64,000 nt of DNA, taken from the NCBI GenBank assembly GCA_900543695.1, contig UQSG01000014.1, positions 1-64,000 of the forward strand, in the 5' to 3' direction. Every line of letters begins with the position of its first letter. Position 1 is the first letter of the stretch. The DNA comes from an uncultured Clostridium sp. Lineage in GTDB: Bacteria; Bacillota; Clostridia; UBA1212; UBA1255. The notes beneath the pieces are model-generated. The model was given only the letters and a program-made list of their open reading frames with translations, searched no databases and was not told the DNA's origin. Position numbers and translations under genes: made by a program. Of this stretch, positions 27,505 to 35,818 are shown piece after piece.

Positions 27505-29175
27505 TTATTCCTGTTCGCCCGCTTCCGCCGGCACGGTCTCCTGCGGTTCACTTACGCGCTTTTTATCGCCGATGCTGAGCAGCAGATTCAGCAGAATGCC
27601 GAAGATCGCTGCGCCCGCAATGCACGGAACATTGATCCCAAAGAAAGGGATATTTCCGCCAAACGCATAATTTCCTCCGATTCCGATCACCATGATCGAA
27701 GCGATCACCGCAATATTTTTGGCGCTGAACATGTCCGCCTTTCTGTCGATCATGATCGCAATGCCCTGCGCCGCAATGGCTCCGAACAGATAGATTTCAA
27801 GACCGCCGATCACTGCAAGCGGAATTCCGTACACGACGCGGATCAGAGGCGTAAAGAAGGAGATCACCATTGCAAGTACGGCCGCCACGGCAAGAACCGG
27901 TACGGAAAATACTCTTGTGATCGCCATCGTGCTGATATTTTCCCCGTAATTGGTGCCCGCAGGCCCGCCGATAAAACCGGAAACCATATCGCACAGGCCG
28001 TCTCCAATCAGATTCCTGTCCAGCATATCAACCAGGCTGTAGCCGAGCTTTTTTCCCTTTTTCTTTGCAACGTCGTTGACATAAATATCAAGCTGATACA
28101 TATGCGCCGTGGATTCGGGGATCGTGGCAATCGCAATCGGCATAATGGCGGCAACGGCTGCCCAGGAGATCTTCGGCAGCGAAAAGGCGGGCACCGCAAG
28201 GATACCGTTCGGAGATTTCCATGGAGATTCTGCCAGCACTGCGTCCGACATCGAACGGAAAAGGTTCATGTCGCGGTTGATCAGGAAAAGGATAAGCGCC
28301 GCGGCGCATCCCGTGAGAGCTCCCAACAGCAGCGGAAGCTGTCCGAGGAAGCCTTTGAGATATCTGGAGAACACAACCGTCGCCAGAAGCGTTATGAGAG
28401 AAATGACCCAAACCCAATTCGATGCGGACGCAGGCGTCTTCCGGAGCGTCTGCAGCTCCCATTCGATGCGTTCTCTGGCTTCCGTATCCTCCGCAGGAAT
28501 CTTGTCCGCGGTTTTTTCCAAAAGAACGATCTGCGCTTCAATCTGTTCTTCCTCGCTGACCAGGCCGTCCGTCGGGCCGATGATATCATCCAGATACGTT
28601 TCATAATCCTCGGCCGCGTATTGATGCACAATCCCCAGGTTCTCAAGCTCAGGGCATACGAGTTCCTTGGGCGCCGCATCTGTAAGCGCGTTTCCCGCAA
28701 GCGTAAGGCCGATAATCATCGCCACCGGGCCCGTAATCGTAGGCGGCAGAATTTTTTCGACGGCATGTCTGCCGAAAAATTTTACCAAAAGTCCCGCGGC
28801 AATGGACACGAGTCCTGACAGAATAATGCCGAACTGGGCGTAGGAAATCAATTCTCCCGGTAAAATTCCGGTACTGTTGAATTCCTCGATCTGCTCGGCG
28901 GTTCCCTCTGCGGCAACCATGCTTGCAATCGCAGTCAGATAAGCAAAGCTTGATCCGTAATACAGCGGGATTTTTCTTCCCGTGATCAAAATAAAGCAAA
29001 GTGTGGCAAGACCGCTTGCAAAAATTGTGGTCGACACCTGGAAGCCCGTTATGAGGGCAACCGTAACGGTCGCCGGAAACATGACGATCACCTGCTGGAT
29101 CGCGTACAGCAGGAGCTTCCCGGTTGTCGGACGCTCCTGCGGCAGGTAGCCTATTATTTCTTTCTCTCTTCTCAT
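27505..29175 (-). CDS. Nucleobase:cation symporter-2, uracil/xanthine permease type
   Basis: A multi-spanning purine or pyrimidine base importer of the NCS2/NAT family (556 aa). The N-terminal QQVIVMFPATVTVALI, the family stretches PAFSLPKISWAAVAAIMPIAIATIPE and GGPAGTNYGENIS with the NXG-type motif are visible. It is about 100 residues longer than usual because of an acidic hydrophilic insertion near residues 170-250 (EEEQIEAQIVLLEKTADKIP and flanks). ATG 29175 follows GAGGAG. No purine riboswitch is seen before it, only a plain promoter. Confidence 0.88.
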   Translation of the reverse strand: MRREKEIIGYLPQERPTTGKLLLYAIQQVIVMFPATVTVALITGFQVSTTIFASGLATLCFILITGRKIPLYYGSSFAYLTAIASMVAAEGTAEQIEEFNSTGILPGELISYAQFGIILSGLVSIAAGLLVKFFGRHAVEKILPPTITGPVAMIIGLTLAGNALTDAAPKELVCPELENLGIVHQYAAEDYETYLDDIIGPTDGLVSEEEQIEAQIVLLEKTADKIPAEDTEARERIEWELQTLRKTPASASNWVWVISLITLLATVVFSRYLKGFLGQLPLLLGALTGCAAALILFLINRDMNLFRSMSDAVLAESPWKSPNGILAVPAFSLPKISWAAVAAIMPIAIATIPESTAHMYQLDIYVNDVAKKKGKKLGYSLVDMLDRNLIGDGLCDMVSGFIGGPAGTNYGENISTMAITRVFSVPVLAVAAVLAMVISFFTPLIRVVYGIPLAVIGGLEIYLFGAIAAQGIAIMIDRKADMFSAKNIAVIASIMVIGIGGNYAFGGNIPFFGINVPCIAGAAIFGILLNLLLSIGDKKRVSEPQETVPAEAGEQE

Positions 29176-29208
29176 TTGCTGCCGCTCCTCTTTTTTTATA
29201 TCTGTAGA

Positions 29209-29237
29209 ATTATATTTTATATGGCAGAATTTTGCAA
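29209..29237 (-). promoter_or_regulatory. Promoter of the permease gene
   Basis: On the minus strand TTGCAA (29232-29237), a 17-base spacer and TATAAT (29209-29214), 34 bases before the ATG. Confidence 0.65.
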
Positions 29238-29312
29238 TCATTTTAGATACATTTTACAAAATTTAACAGCCCGAATGGGAGCAGCAGCGGTTCTGCGGAA
29301 AAGAAGCCTCCT

Positions 29313-30344
29313 TTATTTCCATAAAAACGGCGGATAGGCGTCAATCTCGCCGCGGATATATCGGGCCAGTAAAAGGGCCTGTATATTCGGAAGCATCCCC
29401 CACGTAATCTTTTCCTGCAGGTACGGATGCCTGAGGGTTTCCTTTTTTTTGGCCTGCCATGCGTTCAGAATTGCTTTTCTGCCGTTTTTATTCAAAAATA
29501 CGCTTCCGTCCTCCTGCCGTTCAAAATGTTCCGCATTTAACCCCTTGATATTGATGGTAGAGATTGCAAGCCGATCGCAGATTACGCCGCGGAATTCCTC
29601 CATCAGATCCATCGCAAGAGAAACGTCTCCGCACCGATCCCGGTGCAGCAGGCCTGCATCCGGATCAAGGCCCGCGCCCTCCAGCGCATGTGTACATTCC
29701 TGCAGCATCAATGCGTACAGGAAAGAAAGAACGGCTCCGAGCGGATCCTTCGGTGGATCCGATGGAAGCGCCGAGAAGAAAAAATCCTTTTTATTCTGTA
29801 AAATCACTTCATCGAGCACGCCGTAATAGCAGGAATCTGCCTCTGCCTCCATTTTCCGCAGCGCATCAAAGTTTTTAGCCTCAGGCAGCATCTGATACGT
29901 TCGTTTCAGGAATGCTCCGGCGATTTTCAGCTTTACCGCATCCACGCGTTCGGGATATTCCCGCGCCGTCCGTTCGACAATCCATCGGGTATTATATATT
30001 TTGCTGCTGACAAATCCCTTTGCGACGGTAAGACTTGCCGCTTCGTCGGAGGAAATTTTGTAGAGGTTCTCCCGGAGCGCCCTGTTTGCGCCCGATTTAC
30101 CCTGTATGCCTGCCAGAAATTCGCCGGAGGGAGAAAAAAAGCTCAGATTGATGCCCCGCGCGGCACACGCGCCCATCAGAGAGGGCGAGACGCCTTTTTG
30201 GCCGAAGTACAAAATCGATTCAAAAGAATACAAAGGGAAACAGCCTGCCACTTTTTCTCCGATGCTGGCAATCACGTTCTCACCGTCAAGAGAGAGGTAA
30301 CTTTCAGGTGCCATCACAAACAGCGAATTCAATAATTTCTGCAT
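29313..30344 (-). CDS. cas1: Orphan CRISPR integrase Cas1, type I-C-like
   Basis: Cas1 is the metal-dependent integrase that inserts new spacers with Cas2. This 343-aa protein matches the type I-C form: N-terminal beta-sandwich with YLSLDGENVIA and ILYFGQKGVSPSLMGACAA, then the catalytic domain with the glutamate in RKMEAEADSCYYGVL, the histidine in AGLLHRDRCGD and the acidic SLAMDLMEEFR. All expected active-site residues seem present. ATG 30344 follows AAAGGAG. No cas2, cas4, effector genes or repeat array is found on either side, so it is alone here; it may be a remnant or act with proteins encoded elsewhere. Confidence 0.9.
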   Translation of the reverse strand: MQKLLNSLFVMAPESYLSLDGENVIASIGEKVAGCFPLYSFESILYFGQKGVSPSLMGACAARGINLSFFSPSGEFLAGIQGKSGANRALRENLYKISSDEAASLTVAKGFVSSKIYNTRWIVERTAREYPERVDAVKLKIAGAFLKRTYQMLPEAKNFDALRKMEAEADSCYYGVLDEVILQNKKDFFFSALPSDPPKDPLGAVLSFLYALMLQECTHALEGAGLDPDAGLLHRDRCGDVSLAMDLMEEFRGVICDRLAISTINIKGLNAEHFERQEDGSVFLNKNGRKAILNAWQAKKKETLRHPYLQEKITWGMLPNIQALLLARYIRGEIDAYPPFLWK

Positions 30345-30761
30345 AAAATCAGCTCCTTTTTCCACGGTTAAATTCATTGAAAGCAAGAAAGCCGGAGCAT
30401 TCCCTATCTTGTCAGGTCTTAAGGCACGATGCCTTCCATCCAAATCAGCTTGCCGTTCCTGTTTGCCTCGCTCCCATGTTTTTCCCGAAAGCATTCATAG
30501 TCCGCCTTTATCGCAGCACGTTCAATCAGCTTATTTTTAGTTTATCTTAAATGTAAAAATATGTCAATCTTTTTTATTCTGTTTTTTCAAAATAATTTGT
30601 AATTAATAAAATAAATAATTATACTTTCGCGTTATTTTCTAATCAAATTTCATTTATTATTTATATATAATGATATTTAAGTGGGAATTTCACCCAGAAA
30701 CAGCCGCCTGCTTTACAAGTCAGGCGGCTTCGGTGCTCCAAGCGCATATGCGGCGTCTAAA
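30345..30761. other. AT-rich gap with a short reading-frame remnant
   Basis: This stretch holds no intact gene. On the minus strand a 40-codon open frame without a start codon (30419-30541) ends in TAA and reads like real protein (ADYECFREKHGSEANRNGK), so it may be the tail of a lost gene upstream of cas1. The part 30540-30680 is very AT-rich and repeat-free; no CRISPR repeats were found. A hairpin with arms AGCCGCCTG and CAGGCGGCT near 30701-30729 lies after yaaT. Confidence 0.4.
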
Positions 30762-31643
30762 TCATTCTAATGCATCCCGCATTTCTTTCGAATCTGTCCC
30801 CTGGTCGCGTTTCGAGGAAGACGCGGTTTTCTTTTTCTGGAGGACTTTGACCTCGTCGGCACGAAACGTCGCCAAATCCGTTTCCGTTTCTTTGTCAAGC
30901 CGGACTCTAACCGTCTCCCGAAGAAGATTGACATCCGTAATAACGCCCCTGCCTTCCGGCGTATCTACGACGGAGCCCGCCCCGGGAAGTCTGCGGATCG
31001 CGTCTTCATAAGCTTCCTGCTCATATTTCAGGCAGCACATCAATCTTCCGCACGTCCCGGATATTTTGGTGGGACTTAAAGAGAGGCTTTGCTCTTTTGC
31101 CATTTTAATCGATACCGGCTGAAATTCTCCTGTTGCGGATGCACAGCATATGACGCGTCCGCAGATCCCGATTCCGCCAACAGCTTTCGCCTGGTCCCGC
31201 ACGCCTACCTGGCGGAGCTCAATTCTTGTCTTGAAGACAGAAGCAAGGTCTTTGACTAGATCCCGGAAATCGATTCTGGTATCTGCAATAAAATAAAAAA
31301 GAATTTTGTTGCCGTCAAAGGTATACTCTACGTCGATCAGCTTCATTTGCAGGCCATGCTTTTCGATTTTTTCGCAGCAGATTCGGAATGCGTCTTTCTC
31401 TTTTATTGTATTTTCGTTATGAAGCCGGATGTCTTCCTCCGTCGCAATACGGATTACATTTTTAAGCGGCAGAAACGCGTCTGCGTCCTCTATTTCCCGG
31501 ATGGGAGACATCGCCTCTCCAAATTCAAGCCCCCGTGCCGTTTCAACGATCACCTGCATACCCGACTCGATGGCAAATCCATTCGGATTAAAATAATACA
31601 TTTTCCCTGTATTTTTAAAACGTACGCCCACTACTTCAATCAT
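30762..31643 (-). CDS. yaaT: PSP1-domain protein YaaT
   Basis: Part of the Y-complex (YaaT, YlbF, YmcA) that in Bacillus affects RNase Y and sporulation (293 aa). The PSP1 domain carries the conserved IGICGRVICCAS and GTCGRLMCCLKYEQ with many cysteines. ATG 31643 is preferred to the longer frame because AGGAGG precedes it. It overlaps holB by 8 bases; the order darA-holB-yaaT is typical of Firmicutes. The C-terminal tail (about 265-293) is basic and variable. Confidence 0.93.
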   Translation of the reverse strand: MIEVVGVRFKNTGKMYYFNPNGFAIESGMQVIVETARGLEFGEAMSPIREIEDADAFLPLKNVIRIATEEDIRLHNENTIKEKDAFRICCEKIEKHGLQMKLIDVEYTFDGNKILFYFIADTRIDFRDLVKDLASVFKTRIELRQVGVRDQAKAVGGIGICGRVICCASATGEFQPVSIKMAKEQSLSLSPTKISGTCGRLMCCLKYEQEAYEDAIRRLPGAGSVVDTPEGRGVITDVNLLRETVRVRLDKETETDLATFRADEVKVLQKKKTASSSKRDQGTDSKEMRDALE

Positions 31644-32634
31644 GACAAATAACCTCCTGTATGCGGATTGCCAATGCGTCGGCCGCAAGTCTGTAATTGA
31701 CATTCTGCCCGATCAGACGCCAGGCGCGGCCAATTCGTCCGATACAATCCATTGCATCGTGATATCCGATTTTTTCGCTCAGCTTTCGAATTTCACCCGC
31801 GGCAAGGACGTTCTGAAGCGGAATTTCTTCCCCGTATCGGGAGGAAAGCGCAAGATCCCGGAATACGGAATACAGAGTAAAGAAGAAAATCTCTTTTTGC
31901 GGCGCATATTCAGCAAGCAGCTCTTCCATAGCGCAGAGCGCCGCGCCGCCCCCGTCCCGCAGGGCGCCGAGACATTCCAGAATGCGCCTGCAGAGACTTT
32001 CGTATTGCGCAGAGTTGGCCATAAGAAGCGCTCTTCCGATTATCCCATCGGCATATTCGCATAATATATGCCTGTCTATCCCTCCGTCCCCATGCGCCCG
32101 CTCGAAAGCGCAGACAATTTCTTCCTCCGTATATCGTTTGAAGTCGATCTGGACAGACCTTGATTTTACAGTATCGAGCAGCGTCACAGAGTTGGATGAA
32201 ATCAAAATCATAATAATATAAGGAGGGGGCTCCTCCAATGTTTTCAGTAATGCATTCTGCGCCTGTACCGTCATTTTCTCGGCATGTTCGAACAGAATTA
32301 TTTTATATTTCCCGAAGCGGGGCGCAGTGGAGATTTCTTCCTGAACGGAACGCACATCCTCGACTCCGACCGTAGAGCGCCCTTCTTTGGCACGAATCCA
32401 TATAATATCCGGATTCGTACCGCTCCTGTTCAAGGTGCAGGCGCGGCAACTTCCGCAGGGAAGCGGGCCGCCGTGCTCACAGGTCAGCGCTTCCGCAAAG
32501 CAGAGCGCCATCGTTTTCCTGCCGATTCCCTCCGGCCCGTTAAACAGATACGCCTGTCCGACTCTCCCCGTCCGGATGCTTTCAGACAGGAGCTCTTTCA
32601 CCTGCTGCTGTCCTATTAAATCCTGAAATGTCAT
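31636..32634 (-). CDS. holB: DNA polymerase III delta' subunit
   Basis: Clamp-loader subunit (332 aa) with the AAA+ fold: IGQQQVKELL, a P-loop FNGPEGIGRKTMAL, zinc cysteines CEHGGPLPCGSCRAC, and the sensor region EKMTVQAQNALLKTLEEPPP. ATG 32634 is used; a TTG two codons earlier touches the darA stop. It sits between darA and yaaT in one operon. Confidence 0.95.
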   Translation of the reverse strand: MTFQDLIGQQQVKELLSESIRTGRVGQAYLFNGPEGIGRKTMALCFAEALTCEHGGPLPCGSCRACTLNRSGTNPDIIWIRAKEGRSTVGVEDVRSVQEEISTAPRFGKYKIILFEHAEKMTVQAQNALLKTLEEPPPYIIMILISSNSVTLLDTVKSRSVQIDFKRYTEEEIVCAFERAHGDGGIDRHILCEYADGIIGRALLMANSAQYESLCRRILECLGALRDGGGAALCAMEELLAEYAPQKEIFFFTLYSVFRDLALSSRYGEEIPLQNVLAAGEIRKLSEKIGYHDAMDCIGRIGRAWRLIGQNVNYRLAADALAIRIQEVICHD

Positions 32635-32640
32635 TCTCAA

Positions 32641-32967
32641 TCAATACTTTACAAATCGTTCGATGTCAATAACGAATACCGTTGCGCCTCCCACCGTCAC
32701 TTCAATCGGGTATGACATATATCCCATCGAGGCGGCAGAGGTCATCGCAGTATTTACCGTTTCTTTTCTTGTTTTCGATTTGCTTTCTATAATGGACAGA
32801 ACCTTGTCAATCCCCTCTTCATCGACGCCGATCAGCAGCGTGGTATTTCCGGCTTTCAGGAAGCCTCCCGAAGAGCACATCCGCGTAACGCGAAAACCTT
32901 GATTGTTTAACTCTTCCATGACGCGCGATGCATCGTCGTCATGAACTATCGCAATAATCAGTTTCAT
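32641..32967 (-). CDS. darA: Cyclic di-AMP receptor DarA (PstA, YaaQ)
   Basis: A PII-like trimeric protein that binds c-di-AMP (108 aa, normal length). The start MKLIIAIVHDDDASRVMEEL, the binding-site loop SSGGFLKAGNTTLLIGV and the PIEVTVGGATVFVID end are family hallmarks. AGGAGG precedes the ATG. Its presence implies that this organism makes c-di-AMP. Confidence 0.95.
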   Translation of the reverse strand: MKLIIAIVHDDDASRVMEELNNQGFRVTRMCSSGGFLKAGNTTLLIGVDEEGIDKVLSIIESKSKTRKETVNTAMTSAASMGYMSYPIEVTVGGATVFVIDIERFVKY

Positions 32968-33023
32968 ACCGATTCCTCCTGTCTCAATAAAATACGTTTT
33001 TAGTCCGTATCATATATAAGATT

Positions 33024-33051
33024 ATTATACCGAATGATCCGAAAAAATCAA
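33024..33051 (-). promoter_or_regulatory. Promoter of the darA-holB-yaaT operon
   Basis: On the minus strand TTGATT (33046-33051) and TATAAT (33024-33029) with a 16-base spacer; the -35 element lies on the last codons of the aldo/keto reductase gene. Confidence 0.55.
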
Positions 33052-34037
33052 TGCTGAAATATTTTGCTCTGCTGTGAAAACTCTTCAACATCGGAATATT
33101 CTGCCGCTTTCATGCTTTCCCGAAGCTGCTCTGCTGTTTTGCAGCCTATAATGGGAAAGGCCGGAAACGGCGCGTATAAAATCCAGGCCAGCGCGGCCTG
33201 CGCAATCGTAATACCATATTTTGCGCTGATTTTCAGAAGCTTTTCATACGTGCTCAGATTAACCGGATTGGAATAGCGCGCTCCCGCTTTTCCATCTGGC
33301 AGAAGATATTTTCCATCCTCGCGGCGGAGCTTGGAGAAAAAGCCTTTTGCCTGCGAAGAAAATGCAAAAACCGGGAAGCGCTGCTGCGCATACCAGGCAT
33401 ATTCTTTCGGCGTCATTTCTACAAGCGTATCGTCATCCGCAACTCCCTCAGAAGTAACAGCGAGGCTCCATCTGATCTGCGAGGCGGCCGGAGCTGCGAG
33501 CCCGCGGCGCTCCGCATATTTTAAAGACGCGGCGATGCGTTCCGAGGTCCAGTTGGAATATCCATAGCTCTTAATTTTCCCCTGACGGAGAAATACGTTC
33601 ATCCACTCCGTAATTTCCTCAACCGGAACGGCAGGATTATCGCGATGCAGCCAGTAAAGGTCAATGCTGCCGATGCCCAGGCACTCCAGGCTTTCCTCAA
33701 GATCGCCCTGGATTTCCTGAAATGAAATCCGCGAAGCATGCATGTCACCCACCTTTGGAAAGCCGCCTTTTGTCGCAATATAAAAAGAAGACCCCAGAGC
33801 CTTGTCCATTCCGCTTTTTCTCAGCCACCTGCCGATCACCTTCTCGCTCATGTGCTTTTCGCCAGGCAGATAGTCGGAATAGACGTGCGCCGTGTCAAGG
33901 AGATTTCCGCCCTGCTCACAGAACGTATCCATCAGGAGGTATGCGGAATCCTCGGGAACTGTTTTTCCATAATAGTCAGTTCCCAGGATCAAGGGAAAAA
34001 TGGAAAGCTGCGTGCCAGGAAGCTGCCAGCGTTTCAT
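33048..34037 (-). CDS. Aldo/keto reductase
   Basis: NADPH-dependent oxidoreductase of the AKR fold (329 aa). Visible signatures include DTAHVYSDYLPGEKHMSEKVIG with the catalytic Asp/Tyr, the lysine-containing YIATKGG, IDLYWLHRDNP with the active-site His, GYSNWTSERI and the cofactor region FAFSSQAKGFFS. It resembles the YajO/Tas-type reductases acting on sugar-like or carbonyl substrates. It follows the two small unknown genes by 19 bases. Confidence 0.88.
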   Translation of the reverse strand: MKRWQLPGTQLSIFPLILGTDYYGKTVPEDSAYLLMDTFCEQGGNLLDTAHVYSDYLPGEKHMSEKVIGRWLRKSGMDKALGSSFYIATKGGFPKVGDMHASRISFQEIQGDLEESLECLGIGSIDLYWLHRDNPAVPVEEITEWMNVFLRQGKIKSYGYSNWTSERIAASLKYAERRGLAAPAASQIRWSLAVTSEGVADDDTLVEMTPKEYAWYAQQRFPVFAFSSQAKGFFSKLRREDGKYLLPDGKAGARYSNPVNLSTYEKLLKISAKYGITIAQAALAWILYAPFPAFPIIGCKTAEQLRESMKAAEYSDVEEFSQQSKIFQH

Positions 34038-34056
34038 CGGGAAGCGCCCTTTCGCA

Positions 34057-34461
34057 TTACAGACCGAGCTTTAGAGCGCCGATCTCTTTGATTTCAAGCG
34101 CGATTTCTTTCTCAATGCGCTTTAAATCGTTCCGGATATCCTCAACCGTCTCTTCCGGCTTAATATTCTGTTTTTCGCGCCGTCCGCCGCGGAAATTATT
34201 GTTTTTCTTAACGGGCTGGCCGGCGCCGGGACTGGCTCCTGCAGTTTCCGCCTGTGCTCTGGCAGGCGAGGATTCCGTCCTGCGTTCGACCGTTCCCTGC
34301 TGCGAAGCCTGCGGCTGGGGCCGATTTTCTCTGGGCGGATGCTGCTGATACGTTTTACTGTTATATCCGTACCTTTTATTATTTCCGTGTCTCTGCCGGT
34401 TCGGATGGCTGCCGTTGTTTCCGTTATTACCCGCATTTGCGGAAGCGTTTTCCTGTGCCAT
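34057..34461 (-). CDS. Low-complexity Asn/Gln/Arg-rich small protein
   Basis: A 134-aa protein, not recognised. Residues 1-95 are disordered, rich in Asn, Gln, Arg, Pro and Gly, with a basic patch (NNFRGGRREKQ). The last 35 residues form a predicted amphipathic coiled coil (VEDIRNDLKRIEKEIALEIKEI). Such a layout suits an RNA- or DNA-binding accessory protein, but that is only inference. ATG 34461 lies 4 bases after the previous stop, so it is co-translated with the upstream 201-aa gene. Confidence 0.6.
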   Translation of the reverse strand: MAQENASANAGNNGNNGSHPNRQRHGNNKRYGYNSKTYQQHPPRENRPQPQASQQGTVERRTESSPARAQAETAGASPGAGQPVKKNNNFRGGRREKQNIKPEETVEDIRNDLKRIEKEIALEIKEIGALKLGL

Positions 34462-34465
34462 AAAT

Positions 34466-35071
34466 TTATCCTTTCTCCTGAGTGAATTTTGTTTTGACGA
34501 TCGCAATCACTTCGCCCGTGGCGCTGTCCGTATAAGCGGCGTATTCGTCGTTAAACTGCACCGTATACTCTCCCGCGGCCGCTTTCAAATTATAATATGC
34601 GTTCAGCGCAACGTCCTTAAAGCTTTGCGCCAAATCATCCGTTTTATAAAACAGGCTGTCCCTGTAGAGCTGTTCGGAGGACTGGTACAGCAGCGGCTCA
34701 TCCAGATCGGGATTATACCGTTCGATCATCTCCGGCAAAATGGTGCAGGAGATCAGACAGCACGGCTTGCGGTATTTTCCCAGTTTATATCGGTCCGCCG
34801 GAATAATGCTCCTGTTGTAGAGGCCGCCGAGCTCGCCCAGAAGCGAGTTGTCCGCAATATAGGCGCGTCCCTCCGGGAGTGTGATTTTAACGAGCACGTC
34901 GTCGGGTCCGGTCCCGGCGCCGTCCTTCGGATGCAGATACGCTTCAAAGCAGGGAACCTGTGCGCCGCAGATCATTATGGTTTTCGTCAGCCTGCTGTTT
35001 AACTTCAGTCCGCATTCTATCACTTCTTCCGCTTCTTCCGCAGGGATAAAACAATAAACCTTCACACGCAT
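34466..35071 (-). CDS. Conserved hypothetical protein
   Basis: A 201-aa soluble protein of unknown function. It starts MRVKVYCFIPAEEAEEV and has a beta-alpha pattern with several conserved-looking polar sites (IMICGAQVPCFEAYLHPKD, SLLGELGGLYNRSIIPADRY) and a C-terminal part about intracellular targeting is absent. No signal peptide or membrane helix is seen. The next gene starts 4 bases after its stop, suggesting a two-gene unit. Confidence 0.6.
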   Translation of the reverse strand: MRVKVYCFIPAEEAEEVIECGLKLNSRLTKTIMICGAQVPCFEAYLHPKDGAGTGPDDVLVKITLPEGRAYIADNSLLGELGGLYNRSIIPADRYKLGKYRKPCCLISCTILPEMIERYNPDLDEPLLYQSSEQLYRDSLFYKTDDLAQSFKDVALNAYYNLKAAAGEYTVQFNDEYAAYTDSATGEVIAIVKTKFTQEKG

Positions 35072-35186
35072 TGCTCCATTCCAGTATTACTTGCATACGC
35101 GGTTATTATATATTTTTTTTGTAAAAAATGCAATGCGGATCCCGTTGTCGGCAAGCCTTCCAGGCTTCCTGTCTATGTACGCATTG

Positions 35187-35711
35187 TCAGAGCTGCCGCT
35201 TTTTCCATTCCAGGGCTGTTTTCTCCAGCTTTTTCACAAATTCTTCTTTTCCGTCGCAGTATGCGTCAATATCATAAGGGAATTTACTGGCAAGCGTTTC
35301 CTTCAGATTCCCATATTCCTCCGCGGCTTCGTTATGAGCGCGCAGATAATCGCGAACGGCAAGATGCCTTTCGATATCCGCGTGGTTCGTTGCCTCAAAA
35401 ATGTGTATTTGGTGCGTTCTTTCCGCTCCGCCCTTTCGAAGATACCGTCTGCCCGCAATTCCGAATTCCCCCAGATATTCATAGCCGATTTTTTCAAATT
35501 CCGATGCCAGCGCATCGACTTTCCGAAGGTCCGCGACGATCGGCATCATATCGATAATCGGCTTTGCTTTCAGGCCCGCTACCGCTGTGCTGCCGATATG
35601 ATGAATGGCAACGCAGTTATCTTTCAAAATGTTTTTTATCATTTCTGATTCTCTCTCAAATTCGGCCGCCCATTCCGGGGAATACTCTGTTACAACAATA
35701 TGCTGCCGCAT
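35187..35711 (-). CDS. GrpB-family (UPF0157) nucleotidyltransferase-fold protein
   Basis: A 174-aa member of the GrpB/UPF0157 family, which shares the nucleotidyltransferase fold and is sometimes fused to dephospho-CoA kinase. Motifs are EYSPEWAAEFERE, HHIGSTAVAGLKAKPIIDMM and HQIHIFEATNHADIERHLAVRDYLRAH. ATG 35711 follows AAAGGAG; the earlier in-frame ATG would place that sequence inside the gene. Its biochemical reaction is not established in the family. Confidence 0.85.
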   Translation of the reverse strand: MRQHIVVTEYSPEWAAEFERESEMIKNILKDNCVAIHHIGSTAVAGLKAKPIIDMMPIVADLRKVDALASEFEKIGYEYLGEFGIAGRRYLRKGGAERTHQIHIFEATNHADIERHLAVRDYLRAHNEAAEEYGNLKETLASKFPYDIDAYCDGKEEFVKKLEKTALEWKKRQL

Positions 35712-35732
35712 AGAAAAAACTCCTTTCAAATC

Positions 35733-35799
35733 ACGAAAAACCGTCGTCCGCTCCGCACCCGCTTCTTTTGCGCCTCCATTCCAGAGGAAGGTTTTTCGT
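35733..35799. repeat. Inverted repeat between mutM and the GrpB gene
   Basis: Perfect 10-base arms ACGAAAAACC (35733-35742) and GGTTTTTCGT (35790-35799) with a 47-base loop. It may act as a transcription end for the mutM operon. Confidence 0.4.
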
Positions 35800-35818
35800 T
35801 TCCGTATCTTCTCGGTTT

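Noticed and set aside
27076..28818. A 580-codon plus-strand open frame opposite the permease and P-loop genes
   Set aside because: Arg/His-rich antisense shadow of two recognisable genes.
29176..29312. Purine riboswitch before the nucleobase permease
   Set aside because: The leader is only about 30 bases after the promoter and lacks the conserved aptamer core.
29176..30761. CRISPR array next to cas1
   Set aside because: I read both flanks for repeats of 25-37 bases at regular spacing and found none.
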